This document shows, one piece after another, positions 29,450-39,297 of a stretch of DNA of 64,000 bases (positions within the stretch are counted from its first letter, which is position 1; each line of letters starts with the position of its first letter). The DNA comes from Barthelona sp. PCE (lineage: Eukaryota; Metamonada: BaSk clade): the NCBI GenBank assembly GCA_040285745.1, contig JAUFOR010000005.1:682001-746000 (forward strand), read 5' to 3'. The notes beneath the pieces are model-generated. The model saw only the letters and a list, made by a program, of their open reading frames with translations. It made no database searches and was not told the DNA's origin. The position numbers and the translations under genes were made by a program.

Positions 29450-31543
29450 ATGCCCAGGGTTCGTAAATTCGAGGAAGACCTTGTCATCAAGGCGTATCCT
29501 GAGGGGCAGATGATATTTGAGGGAGAGGGCGTAGTATTGCTTAAGTCAAGAGGAAACATCAGCCTCATTGAAAGCGCTATTGAAGGCAAGGGCTTTGTTG
29601 GGTATGTGGAGGATACGCGTAAGCCTCTTAAGTACACATCCAAATTAAAAGCTGGAGAATCTTACATGATAATTGATGAGCTTTTTGATGATAATGGTAT
29701 TGTAACCCATCTTGATATCTTATTATTTGATCATATCATGAGTGATGAACATACAAGAAGAAGAATACCCTTCCCATTGGAGTTGAACAAACTTAGGAGG
29801 CTATACAGGAAAATAATTCCGATGGATGAAAACCACCTACTATTCACCTTTATAAATGACAGTCAAGTGCTTCTGTGCTACATATTAAATGTGCTAACCG
29901 AGGAATATAGATATCTTGGAGCTTATGACTTAATTGAATCAAACATCAATTCAAACTACATTTTGTTAAGGAAATATCAAGATAATTCCATATGGCATTA
30001 CAATTTTTCTGTTGATGACATGGACGAGTCACATGAACCTGATATTGAGCAGTTACATGGAATCTATTCAGGATGCATCAGGTGGTGTTTAAACTCAGAT
30101 TGCACTTGTTTTGTTAGCTTTGGCATATATGAAGTAGTTAATGAACTAATAATATGTGACAGTCAAAGGAACCAAGTTAACTTGACAGGAAGGTTTCCGC
30201 AGCTTAAAGGATTGAATATTAGTAGAAACTCGAATTTTACATTATTTGAGCTCACTCAAGATGTTTTGTCAATGGCATTCATTGGATCAAGTTTCACGGT
30301 GGTGGTTCATATCGAAAACGGTGAATTGAAGATGTCAGAGGGTAAACTGAATCTTGATAATGTACTCTGCAATGACTTGAAGCATATAGACTTGAACGAT
30401 AATTCCTTTCGTGATGAAGATTGTGTTTTTTATGGTGTTGATAAAATAACAGGACGTTATGGCCCAATCAAATTCAGAGCATTTGATAATGAGGTGTTTC
30501 GTTTGAACAGTCTTCACCCAAAACGAATTTTTTTTGATGGAATAGCGGAAGTGTATGATGACTCTTTGATAAGATATTACTTTTTTTTCAAAGAAAGGAA
30601 GCTTATTGTGCTGCGTGGGTATAGGAGACCGTTAATTCGTCTGGGCCGCGAGATCCGACCAGTTCATCCAAATGAAGGAGATGATTTTATTGTATTAACA
30701 GAGGTAAATGGTTGTGCATATGGCAAATTATGCTGGACCGGCTCAAAATTTAAGCCAATCACAACCATTTTGCCTCATTGCGGTTCTATAAACTATGGTT
30801 TTATTCAAGGGTTGCCCTTAAATGTTGAATATAGTGAAGATGATACATGCTTGGTTTATTTAGGTAGTAAGGTGATTTTGGAGCTTCCACCGAATATTTA
30901 TGTTCGACGTGTTCATGGTTCACATTTTGATAATTCAGCATGCATTCTGTGTAGAGATACATTCCATTTTTTTCGGTTCAATGTCAACGGTTATGATGTG
31001 GAGGTTCAAAAGCACATTGTTTTTGAACCTGGATATGTGGAGGATGTTTACTTCAACCCTCGTCCATTGGCTGAAACACCTGATCATCAGCTGTTTGTTG
31101 TACATGAAGATGATGAAGGTTTTGAAACGCAACATTTACACTGTCTTGATTGGTCAACAGGAAGCTTCTTAGAGCCTGTTCACCTTTATCAGAATAATAA
31201 GAATGAAAAAATTGAGGAAGGTCACAGTTTCCGTAATTTCGTGGGAGATTCATACATACACGTGAGGGGTGGTATCATTAAAGTATACGTTGAAGATGGT
31301 GCAATTAAGACGCGTTTTTTCACAAACAACAGTTTACCATATGAATTGAACATAAGCCACGATCCAAATCTGCCTAACAACGTTATTCAAGACATGTCAT
31401 ACGAAGAGGAGACCAAGACAGTGGTGTTAAAAACATATAACGTTGAGGAAGATCCGGAATCGATCAATCCCACAGTGGAAACGTTCCACCTTCCATCGTT
31501 CCTGGCTGAGGCGTCCATCGTTGAGTATTACATGCCAGATTAA
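29450..31543 (+). CDS. Large beta-rich protein of unknown function (697 residues)
   Basis: I do not recognise this protein. The frame is uninterrupted from an ATG at 29450, and the sequence is rich in alternating hydrophobic and charged residues with repeated W/Y/F positions, as in beta-propellers, but no WD or kelch signature is clear. There is no signal peptide or membrane segment, so it is probably soluble and cytosolic. It begins MPR, as does the other unknown beta-rich protein at 37241-39001, and both have similar composition; a common origin is possible but not shown. Remnants of the dispersed small-gene family lie in the spacers on both sides. Confidence 0.7.
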   Translation: MPRVRKFEEDLVIKAYPEGQMIFEGEGVVLLKSRGNISLIESAIEGKGFVGYVEDTRKPLKYTSKLKAGESYMIIDELFDDNGIVTHLDILLFDHIMSDEHTRRRIPFPLELNKLRRLYRKIIPMDENHLLFTFINDSQVLLCYILNVLTEEYRYLGAYDLIESNINSNYILLRKYQDNSIWHYNFSVDDMDESHEPDIEQLHGIYSGCIRWCLNSDCTCFVSFGIYEVVNELIICDSQRNQVNLTGRFPQLKGLNISRNSNFTLFELTQDVLSMAFIGSSFTVVVHIENGELKMSEGKLNLDNVLCNDLKHIDLNDNSFRDEDCVFYGVDKITGRYGPIKFRAFDNEVFRLNSLHPKRIFFDGIAEVYDDSLIRYYFFFKERKLIVLRGYRRPLIRLGREIRPVHPNEGDDFIVLTEVNGCAYGKLCWTGSKFKPITTILPHCGSINYGFIQGLPLNVEYSEDDTCLVYLGSKVILELPPNIYVRRVHGSHFDNSACILCRDTFHFFRFNVNGYDVEVQKHIVFEPGYVEDVYFNPRPLAETPDHQLFVVHEDDEGFETQHLHCLDWSTGSFLEPVHLYQNNKNEKIEEGHSFRNFVGDSYIHVRGGIIKVYVEDGAIKTRFFTNNSLPYELNISHDPNLPNNVIQDMSYEEETKTVVLKTYNVEEDPESINPTVETFHLPSFLAEASIVEYYMPD

Positions 31544-31862
31544 CATGAACACAACGAATAATTCCATGGTCAACAGATGCATGGAAATTATTCGTGAATT
31601 CCATTAGTTGAGAAGAAGTTCTTTTCTAAAGAATGTCAAATTTCATATTTACACGGTTGGAATGTAGGTGAAACTGTCCAACTCACTAACCTGATTTGGT
31701 TCATCACATTCATTTTGAGCTGAATGTTCCAAATCCACCTTCACAACAGAGGTATGTTTACTTTCGGTCCTTAATCAATAAATAAATGCTCAAAAATTTC
31801 CTTTATCAGAGCTCCAAAGCACAGGGCAGCAATCGTGATGTACAAATTTTCATAACCTCATT

Positions 31863-32125
31863 CAGGGATGGCGAACACGAATTTATATGCATGATTTTCT
31901 TCCAGAGTCTCATCCATGTTAACGGGTAATAAAGGAAAGTAATCAGATTCTTTACAGAGATCTAAGTTCGGATATGGTGCCGCATACGGGCTACCTTCTT
32001 CAGAGTTTGGAAGTCCATACATCTGAAAAATAGTAGTATTTCAATTACTAAATAATACAATAAAATAAATAGGAAACCTTAAAATGGTGAGAAATTGAAA
32101 TACACCCGCATACGTTCTATTCCAT
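31863..32125 (-). pseudogene. Copy 2 of the dispersed two-exon family, with an early stop
   Basis: On the minus strand this copy has an exon-1-like segment beginning ATGGAATAG at 32125, so a stop codon falls at codon 3. An intron-like segment follows at 32079-32023 (57 bases, GTTTCC to TTTTTCAG), then an exon that stays open: it reads MYGLPNSEEGSPYAAPYP, NLDLCKESDYFPLLPVNMDE and ends at VFAIPE-stop. The second exon is intact, which suggests either recent inactivation or an alternative upstream start that I cannot see. Confidence 0.55.
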
Positions 32126-32394
32126 TCTCTGTTCAAAATCAATTACAGGATCGTCCTGATCATGATTCACCATAGTTCCTTCCCTTATATGCAGCGGTAG
32201 TAAAGCCTGAAACTTTGATGATTTACAGAGATCTAAGTTTGGGTATGGTGCCACGAAGGGGTCACCGAGGTCGGTGTGCGGAAGTCCACAAATCCGACTC
32301 TCGATACTAATAAATAGGTATAAAATATACAAAAGAAAATAGGAAACCTTGATATAAGTGAACTAAGCAAATTCAACCCTGCTTCGTGTTCCAT
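32117..32394 (-). CDS. Copy 3 of the dispersed two-exon family: possible intact 78-residue protein
   Basis: Splicing out 32347-32307 (41 bases, starting GTTTCC and ending TTATTAG) joins a 47-base first exon (32394-32348) to a 190-base second exon (32306-32117) in frame. The product would be 78 residues: MEHEAGLNLLSSLISS, then the family core GLPHTDLGDPFVAPYPNLDL and an acidic end FEQRME. The core PYPNLDLCK is shared with the copies at 28.97 and 31.9 kb. The intron is inferred only from GT/AG ends and from the conserved intron-like segment in the other copies. I do not recognise the family; a soluble small protein or a cytoplasmic tail fragment are both possible. Confidence 0.4.
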
Positions 32395-32694
32395 TCTCTA
32401 ATTGTTCATCAATCTGGGATCTTGAGGATCGGTTGCAGGGCCATTATGAAAATGGACTCTTAATTTGTATCAGATTTTGAAGCAATAGATCGAAACCTCA
32501 TCAAATCTTCACTAAAAAAAATTGTTCAAGATCATTAACTTCGAATACTCATAGTTAAATGATAAAACATCAATGACATTTCGCACCTATCAGTCATGTG
32601 TTTCACTCGCGTTGCAATTCTTCTTTCAAAGATAATGCATAACATAGTTATTTTAATTCTTTTACTTTTTCCGGGAATTTATAATTAATCTGAC

Positions 32695-35600
32695 ATGGTT
32701 AGAGCATTTAAAACCGAAGACGGACATGCTTATGTGAAGTGGGTTGATGAAAAACAGATCGTAGATGTGGTATTATCTGATGAACCTTACACCGGTGTAT
32801 CTTGGACATCTAAGGATGAGCGAGTTTTGGCCACGGTGCACACTGGTCACATCAGCGTGTTCAGTATTCCGTCATTGGAGGAAATTTACGCCGTACCTAC
32901 CAATTCAAAGGTTATGTATGGTTGTTTGAGTTTTGACGGACAAGTTCTGGCATTCAGGGTCGGTGATGACTACCATGTACATTGCATAAGCTCGCAAAGT
33001 TTAATCTCGAATGTTACTTTTACAAAAGGAAGCAATTGCTGGGTCAATTCTGAGGCTATCTTTGTTCAAGAGAGTGTTAACCATGTGCACAAGTTTATTC
33101 ATGGTTCAAGCGAGGCAGCCATGAAGTTTGATGGTCTTTTTGCTGTTGAGCAGAGTGATGGAGAAATGTTTTTTTTGGAAAGTTATTTCACTGGAGAAGC
33201 AAAGAAATACAAGTTCAGATTCAGAGATTGTGGAAATAATGTTTTATTTGAGAGAAATCATAACAGACATGTAGTTCTAATTTCAGCAGACATTTCATCG
33301 AATTATCTGATGTTTAGTGAGTCAGGTAGGACAATGGTGTATAACCGATCAACATTAGCTACGGTGTGGGCAAAAAACATAAAAAAAATTGAAGCAGTGT
33401 ACATTTCACCAGATGAAGAGCACTTCACAGTTGTTAGAAGTTCTGGAATTGGGTATATTTATAATGTTCAAAACGAATTAGTTGCCTCCGTTCCATCGCA
33501 TTGCACAGGACCAACTGTTTCGTATGATATTGTTGAAGATTATTTAATTAAGGCTAACACTCCACTTGGCTCGTTCTTTTGTTGTGGATCATTCAGTATT
33601 TGTGAAGAAAACTACTTTGTCAAAAAGGTTAAAAATGGCTGTCTTTGTTTTTTTTCATCGAGAATTGCTTACATATCTGAGGTGAACTACATTACTAAGA
33701 AACATGACCCTCACAACGGAATTATTGTCAATGTCACAAAAGATGCTGACTCAGTGTTCCATGTTGAATTGGATGATGGCACGTTTATGCTTGTTGAGTG
33801 GACCAAAGATGATGGGTTTGGCCGTATTTTGAAGTGCAACAGTGATAGAAACAACTATGGTAACGCTATAGATATTGAGATTAGTGAATTGTACTCCAGA
33901 ATCATTGAACAGAAGTTGGAATCAAAGTTTGAAAGGCAGAAGTCAGAGATGGAAGTTAAGTTGCAGAAGCAGAAAAAGGATATGGACACGAAGTTCCAGG
34001 TAACTTTTGATATACTGAGTCAGCTGGTACCCAATTCGGGTAACAGTGAGTACAGTGCGCTGACGGAGCATGTTAACGACTGTGCTGCCGCCGTTCGTCA
34101 GCTTGAGATGCCACCCAACTCATTTTTTGATTTATTATCTTCTAACCCTAGTGTGAATACGTTGGAACAGCATATGAATGAACTAGAGCAGGCTATTAAC
34201 TTCATTAATTCACTGAAAAACATCATTTTAGATTTTGAGTTAGAAGATACCTTATCCATCACTTTCAGCTCCAAGTTTTCGGATTTGGTAGCACAGTTTC
34301 GCATTGCTAAGTTGCTGAACGAGTATTCCTACGCTGCTAAACTTACAGAACTGCAGAGTTTGGATGTTTACTTCAAGGTTTTCGATAAGTATGACAAGCT
34401 TCACTTGGCTGAGGTGCACTCAGCGCTCATACATTTCAGCGACAAGAGTAAGGCTTTGGATGACATCGTTGAACAGATCAAACACATCACACAGCGCGTT
34501 AAGGAGTTCAAGGAAGCACAAAACGCGCAGGATGAAGTAGATGTCACCATCGATTTCGATCAACTGTATTCGCTTCAAGACCAGCTGGATCGTCATCATT
34601 CGGATATCAACGGGTATACACGTGCTCATTTCGTGGATACCAAGGCTCATCTGCTTGATGTAATTGAGTCAAACGCTATACAATTGAAAGATACAATTTG
34701 TGAGTTTTCTCTCGCCGTCAACCTCAACAGCACACTGGTGGAGCTGCAACTGTCTTCAATCAGGTTTCCCTCTGTTCCAAAGATCATCAGTTACGATAAC
34801 TATCTAAACGGCGATCTGGAGGAAATTGGATTGCATAACGACACGTTGGTAAGGGATGATCTGTTCATCAAGTGTATATGTGTCTCCGAAAGGTTTAGGG
34901 GCGACAGAGACATGAATCTTAAAGCACTGCGAAGGGAGCTACGTGTTCTGACAAAGCTTCACCCATGTGTCGTATCACTCAAGAATGTCGTACTTGTGCC
35001 TGAAATGAAAAGGGGCTCCACAACTGTCAAATTCGTATGTTTAGAGCTTGAACGCGCACCCTACGATCTTGAGCAGTTTTTGAGCGCATTCCCCGATCTT
35101 GATATTTCGACGAGGAACAGTTTGGCTCACCAGCTAGTAATGTCTGTGTTCATGATGCACGCCAGCGGTATTATTTTGAGGGATCTCAAACCGCAGAACG
35201 TTCTTGTTTTCTGCAACGAGGATGGATCCAATCCCAAACTCAAATTGTGCGACTTTGGTGTCAGTGTCTCCATCAACCAAACTATGGGTGGCCAAACTAT
35301 GGTTGGAACATTTGGTTACATGGCCCCTGAAGTGTTTAATGGACAACCCCACACCTTCCTGAGTGAAATCTTCTCGCTTGGAAAAACTGTTGCATTTATT
35401 TTTGCGCAGGACAGAAGCAACATTGCCAATTTGGGTTTGCCGAATAACTGCACACACTCTGAAATTATCCAGCGCTGCCAAGCTCAGGATCCTCAGCTGA
35501 GACCGTCCATTTACGAGCTCAGCTGCTATGAGTGGCGCGCAAACGCACCGGTAGCGCAGGACCGCATCACACTCATCCGACGCCAGATCAACCAGTTCAT

Positions 35601-36873
35601 CTTTGCTAAGCAGGCGCTGCTGCGCGACAACGGGCGTGATGGATGCACAATGGAGTTCGAGCAAACCACTGAGTCCTTCGATGAACTATTCGTTAAGGTG
35701 TTCACCAATACCAGAACGTTCATGAGCGGCGCTGAGCATTTCGGCGCTTCGATTAAGATGCACGGAATGGAGCAGCTCTCGCTTGTTCAGTTCGTGGACT
35801 ACATTTTCGAGTATCGCTCCTTCATCCACTTCGATACCACGGCTTCTGAAGACCTCATCGAGGCCGTGTGCGGCTTCCTGTACTGCTGTTTCGTGTTCCA
35901 GACACCGGTTGACGACGTGCAGGTTGGCCAGTTCTTGCTGAATGCGCTCAGTGAAGATTATGACAAGCTTTCTGAGGCAATTGTCTTCGACAGGGTGTTC
36001 CAGACCGAGTCGGCGTACATCATCAACATGCTGAAGCACGACGGCCTGAACTTCAACTTCTTAGGCGGTGAGGACAGGTTGGTTACAGCTGACAATATTG
36101 ATGAATTCCTGCAGTTCGCCCGTGAATCCGCATCCGAACCATGGGTGGAGCTGTCGAAGAAAGTTAACGCAACATTTAACTCGCATGAGCTCACTGCGCA
36201 ATTAGGTGTCACACTGACTTTCGCTGAAGTCAAGGCGATGATGTGCGGCCCACCCCGGTTTTCCGCCGAGCAGGTGCTTTCCGCTTTCGACTACGAGCAG
36301 GAGGTGCCATCTGAAGTACGTAACGCCCTGTCTGAGGTGTTGCACAGTTTCAACTCGCTTGATTTGCTGCAGTTCGTGTACTGGCTCAACGGCTCGCCCG
36401 AACTGAACTTGTTCACTGTAATTCTGCAGCCAGTCGACACCATGCTGCCGTCTGTCGCCCTTTGCGACCACACGTTGAGGCTCCCGAACAGCGTTTTACG
36501 CGTGCGCGAAGGAATCCCTCTCGCCATCCGCGGCATCCTCCCAAACGAGTTCAAGCTCTTTATCACGCAGCGCCTCTCGCAATGGACGCAGGACGACGTA
36601 GACAAGCTCAACAACCGCTTGCATAACGCAACCTTGATTACTATTGAGTTTAACAACATTCCAGGTGTGCCGTCTGTGCGCGTATGTCCGAATTGCCTGA
36701 CACCCATAGAGCACGGTGGAGCGTGTAAGAACATGAAGTGCTTCACGTGCGCTCGCGATTTCTGCTTCTCGTGTCTCTCATCTAACTGCGGACACTACGG
36801 TCAGTGTAACGTTGCCCCGGTACAAAATGTCACCCTCGAGCAGGTGAAGGAACGCATGCAGCAGTTCCAATAG
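32695..36873 (+). CDS. Multidomain propeller / coiled-coil / protein kinase / HECT-like / RING2-like protein
   Basis: The 1392-residue protein has a beta-propeller-like N-terminal third (about 1-350), a coiled coil near 395-445 (QKLESKFERQKSEMEVKLQK) and helical middle. A protein kinase domain (about 690-960) has Lys726, Glu748, catalytic Asp830 in LRDLKPQN and DFG at 853-855, with GTFGYMAPE as the activation segment; the usual His of HRD is Leu. A region resembling a HECT ubiquitin ligase follows: RLVTADNIDEFLQFA (like the VTxENxxEYV motif) and LPSVALCDHTLRLP, which puts Cys1257 at the catalytic position. The end (1331-1371) has a RING2/IBR-type zinc motif, CPNCLTPIEHGGACKNMKC then CARDFCFSC. 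A ubiquitin-signalling role is inferred. GC content rises in the last 1.3 kb. Confidence 0.78.
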   Translation: MVRAFKTEDGHAYVKWVDEKQIVDVVLSDEPYTGVSWTSKDERVLATVHTGHISVFSIPSLEEIYAVPTNSKVMYGCLSFDGQVLAFRVGDDYHVHCISSQSLISNVTFTKGSNCWVNSEAIFVQESVNHVHKFIHGSSEAAMKFDGLFAVEQSDGEMFFLESYFTGEAKKYKFRFRDCGNNVLFERNHNRHVVLISADISSNYLMFSESGRTMVYNRSTLATVWAKNIKKIEAVYISPDEEHFTVVRSSGIGYIYNVQNELVASVPSHCTGPTVSYDIVEDYLIKANTPLGSFFCCGSFSICEENYFVKKVKNGCLCFFSSRIAYISEVNYITKKHDPHNGIIVNVTKDADSVFHVELDDGTFMLVEWTKDDGFGRILKCNSDRNNYGNAIDIEISELYSRIIEQKLESKFERQKSEMEVKLQKQKKDMDTKFQVTFDILSQLVPNSGNSEYSALTEHVNDCAAAVRQLEMPPNSFFDLLSSNPSVNTLEQHMNELEQAINFINSLKNIILDFELEDTLSITFSSKFSDLVAQFRIAKLLNEYSYAAKLTELQSLDVYFKVFDKYDKLHLAEVHSALIHFSDKSKALDDIVEQIKHITQRVKEFKEAQNAQDEVDVTIDFDQLYSLQDQLDRHHSDINGYTRAHFVDTKAHLLDVIESNAIQLKDTICEFSLAVNLNSTLVELQLSSIRFPSVPKIISYDNYLNGDLEEIGLHNDTLVRDDLFIKCICVSERFRGDRDMNLKALRRELRVLTKLHPCVVSLKNVVLVPEMKRGSTTVKFVCLELERAPYDLEQFLSAFPDLDISTRNSLAHQLVMSVFMMHASGIILRDLKPQNVLVFCNEDGSNPKLKLCDFGVSVSINQTMGGQTMVGTFGYMAPEVFNGQPHTFLSEIFSLGKTVAFIFAQDRSNIANLGLPNNCTHSEIIQRCQAQDPQLRPSIYELSCYEWRANAPVAQDRITLIRRQINQFIFAKQALLRDNGRDGCTMEFEQTTESFDELFVKVFTNTRTFMSGAEHFGASIKMHGMEQLSLVQFVDYIFEYRSFIHFDTTASEDLIEAVCGFLYCCFVFQTPVDDVQVGQFLLNALSEDYDKLSEAIVFDRVFQTESAYIINMLKHDGLNFNFLGGEDRLVTADNIDEFLQFARESASEPWVELSKKVNATFNSHELTAQLGVTLTFAEVKAMMCGPPRFSAEQVLSAFDYEQEVPSEVRNALSEVLHSFNSLDLLQFVYWLNGSPELNLFTVILQPVDTMLPSVALCDHTLRLPNSVLRVREGIPLAIRGILPNEFKLFITQRLSQWTQDDVDKLNNRLHNATLITIEFNNIPGVPSVRVCPNCLTPIEHGGACKNMKCFTCARDFCFSCLSSNCGHYGQCNVAPVQNVTLEQVKERMQQFQ

Positions 36874-37240
36874 ACTGATGGTAGATTTTGTAGCTGTTAA
36901 ATTATGTGTAAATGTAAATATATTGTCCACATTGGGCGTGAAATAATGTGTAACATTAACATTATTACTAAAATTACAATCGAAGCATGTACTTCATTGG
37001 TAATACCCACGAGCATTTCTGAGAGAGTGTATGCCATCTGTCGATTTTGTTTTTATATTCGTTGTTAGATAGGGGTGATTAAAGTAATTCCATTTTTTTA
37101 AAAATCTATACCAAAATTTTTAAATCTTGTAAATTGAATGTTGGACATAGGTGTTTACTAATACATATGGTCTCTTGCGCACAACTAGATTTCCACTAAT
37201 TACGATAAAGGTCCAATCATGTAAGTTCGGATCCCTACTA
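36874..37240. other. Spacer between two convergent genes
   Basis: This stretch lies between the stop of the multidomain kinase gene and the stop of the convergent unknown gene. It is AT-rich and contains TAAA/TGTAAAT motifs near 36900-36920 that could serve in 3' end formation. Nothing else was recognised. Confidence 0.45.
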
Positions 37241-39001
37241 TCAAGTGCCATGGGTGAAGGAAACAAACCGTGCAGTTTCGTAAAACTCCCTCAAATCAAT
37301 ACATTCGTTCGCAGTATCAAAAGATGTGAACATATCGTTGAATACAATCTTAATCACATCCACGCAATAATCATTTACCTTCTTACTCGCTGCTAGGACC
37401 ACGTAAGGGTCTAGAGAGTGCAACAAAACAGTGGAATCTTTGGAAAACGGAAACTCATTTGAAATAACATTACCCGTATTTGGAACGTAAAAAACTCTGT
37501 TAGAAATCAGCGCACTTACTCCAATAAACAGAGATTCTGACAAAGGAGAGCCATCAAGCTGCACCGACTCAATTTGGCCTTCCTTTTCATTGTAACGCAG
37601 GAAATACAAACTTTCTTCTTCTGCAAAATCAAAATGCAATCCCACAACTACTTCATCAATGCAATACGGATTAACCTCAACGATGCAATCAATATCCATA
37701 TTGAGGGTAACTGTTTTTTGAACTACTCCGCTGTGATGCAGAATATGCAACACAATTCCACTCCTTTCAACCACCCACAGTCTATTTCCGTTAAGCATAC
37801 ACCTCTCGCGGACTGTTTCAGAGATCCCAGGATTCAATTTTAACACTAAATCGAGAAACCCCTTTGCTCTTCTCTGATAACGTATGGAGCCTTGAAATAC
37901 ATCATTACTTGGCTGAATATTGCTGCTCAGCAGCGACCATCCACTGTCCTCAATGTAAATTCGCTCGAAAAATCTGGGGTCTTCCATCACAACTTGATGA
38001 TTGAAAAAGTCGTGAATGACTTTATGGTGCGACAAGCTGAATAGACCTGTTTTTCCCACTTCTGCAATTGTTGCACTGCTTTGAATGCTGAATGCACATG
38101 ATTGCAGTGTAATCATATCACTTAAAAGGTGATAAACCTCGTCCTGGAGGAAAAACAATTTACCATTGAAACAAGCAAAATGCAACAGAGGATATCTGTT
38201 CAACACGTCATAAGAAGATCCATCCCTTGTATCATAACACGAAACAACATTATGCCTCCTCACAAAGAACAGATAGTGACCGATCCTTACATACTGAACA
38301 GATGGAAGTATTTCGGGCATCTCATAAGGTAATGGGGCGTATGCCTTCGAGTCACACGATTGGAAAGAGTAATACTTGCCATCTCGCTTACAAATGATTT
38401 TTTGTGATCCTTGTGTCATTTCAGCACAGCAGAACTCTTCATTCATTAAGGCATGACCCATCAAACATGGCATTCCGTCTATGTATCCGATCTTATGCCT
38501 GATTGTGTTTTCTAAGAAATCCAGTGCAATGAATACACCATCGATAATTACACCATGGAAAAGCCACGCATTTTCTATTTCATCCCCATCCTGTGACGTA
38601 ACAACACACTCCTCGGCTGTATCAACATTGTGATAAAGGATACAACGCTGGTCGTAACTGATGTAATTCTTCTCATCAAGCATGACATATCCTTGCTTAT
38701 GAGTTTCGTATTCCTTCAATACAGAAAGCGCACCACGGCCCCCATGGTCTTCTTTATAAGAAATTGAATGAACAGTTCTCGACATAAAAGTTTTGTTTCG
38801 TGATAGAAAAATGTCAGGATCAGTTACCGATACAATAAGATAATCATCATGGATCGGATTGACCAATGACGAGCTGGCATCAAATACAAGTGATGCAACT
38901 TGCTTATTCAAGGTAGGATAGTTGTTAACGCTCACACACATGTGATTACTATTTAATATGTAAGTAAAGCACTGCCCGAAATTTTCCTTTGCCCTTGGCA
39001 T
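37241..39001 (-). CDS. Beta-rich protein of unknown function (586 residues)
   Basis: An uninterrupted 586-residue frame begins at the ATG at 39001. It has no signal peptide or membrane helix. Short beta-strand-like blocks with aromatic residues recur throughout (for example DKVYHLL-like and YFLRYN segments), which suggests a propeller, but no named repeat motif is visible. Its start (MPRAKENF) and general composition recall the protein at 29450-31543, so the two may be distant relatives. It is divergent from the small membrane protein at 39298 and convergent with the kinase gene. Function unknown. Confidence 0.7.
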   Translation of the reverse strand: MPRAKENFGQCFTYILNSNHMCVSVNNYPTLNKQVASLVFDASSSLVNPIHDDYLIVSVTDPDIFLSRNKTFMSRTVHSISYKEDHGGRGALSVLKEYETHKQGYVMLDEKNYISYDQRCILYHNVDTAEECVVTSQDGDEIENAWLFHGVIIDGVFIALDFLENTIRHKIGYIDGMPCLMGHALMNEEFCCAEMTQGSQKIICKRDGKYYSFQSCDSKAYAPLPYEMPEILPSVQYVRIGHYLFFVRRHNVVSCYDTRDGSSYDVLNRYPLLHFACFNGKLFFLQDEVYHLLSDMITLQSCAFSIQSSATIAEVGKTGLFSLSHHKVIHDFFNHQVVMEDPRFFERIYIEDSGWSLLSSNIQPSNDVFQGSIRYQRRAKGFLDLVLKLNPGISETVRERCMLNGNRLWVVERSGIVLHILHHSGVVQKTVTLNMDIDCIVEVNPYCIDEVVVGLHFDFAEEESLYFLRYNEKEGQIESVQLDGSPLSESLFIGVSALISNRVFYVPNTGNVISNEFPFSKDSTVLLHSLDPYVVLAASKKVNDYCVDVIKIVFNDMFTSFDTANECIDLREFYETARFVSFTHGT

Positions 39002-39297
39002 CGTAAATAAAATATAAACAAACGGTGCTCCTCAGAAAAGAAAGAGAAATACAAAAACAGTTTTAGTTTTCATCATTGTCTGTTCTTGTACTACTATGAA
39101 GTTAATTAGAGAATTTTCCACAATAAATAGTGATATAACGAGAAATCGTGAACCTGATGAATCAATCATGCTATATTGCCTTGAACAACACAAGAAATGT
39201 CTTTTCACGTACACTCACAATGAAATTTAACACTAATCTCAACACAAAAAAAGAAACTACGCTAGTGCAAAAAATACCCTTTTTCTTTTATTCTTTC

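Larger units (their letters stand above)
31544..32694. other. Long spacer holding tandem remnants of the dispersed small-gene family
   Basis: Between the gene ending at 31543 and the start at 32695 the minus strand carries at least two neighbouring copies of a small two-exon family (31.9-32.4 kb). About 31650-31780 holds a further open stretch whose minus-strand translation ends in an acidic tail (QVSELDSFTYIPTV then stop). About 32395-32440 may hold the last codons of another copy. The remaining 250 bases before 32695 are AT-rich and presumably the promoter of the multidomain kinase gene. Confidence 0.55.
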
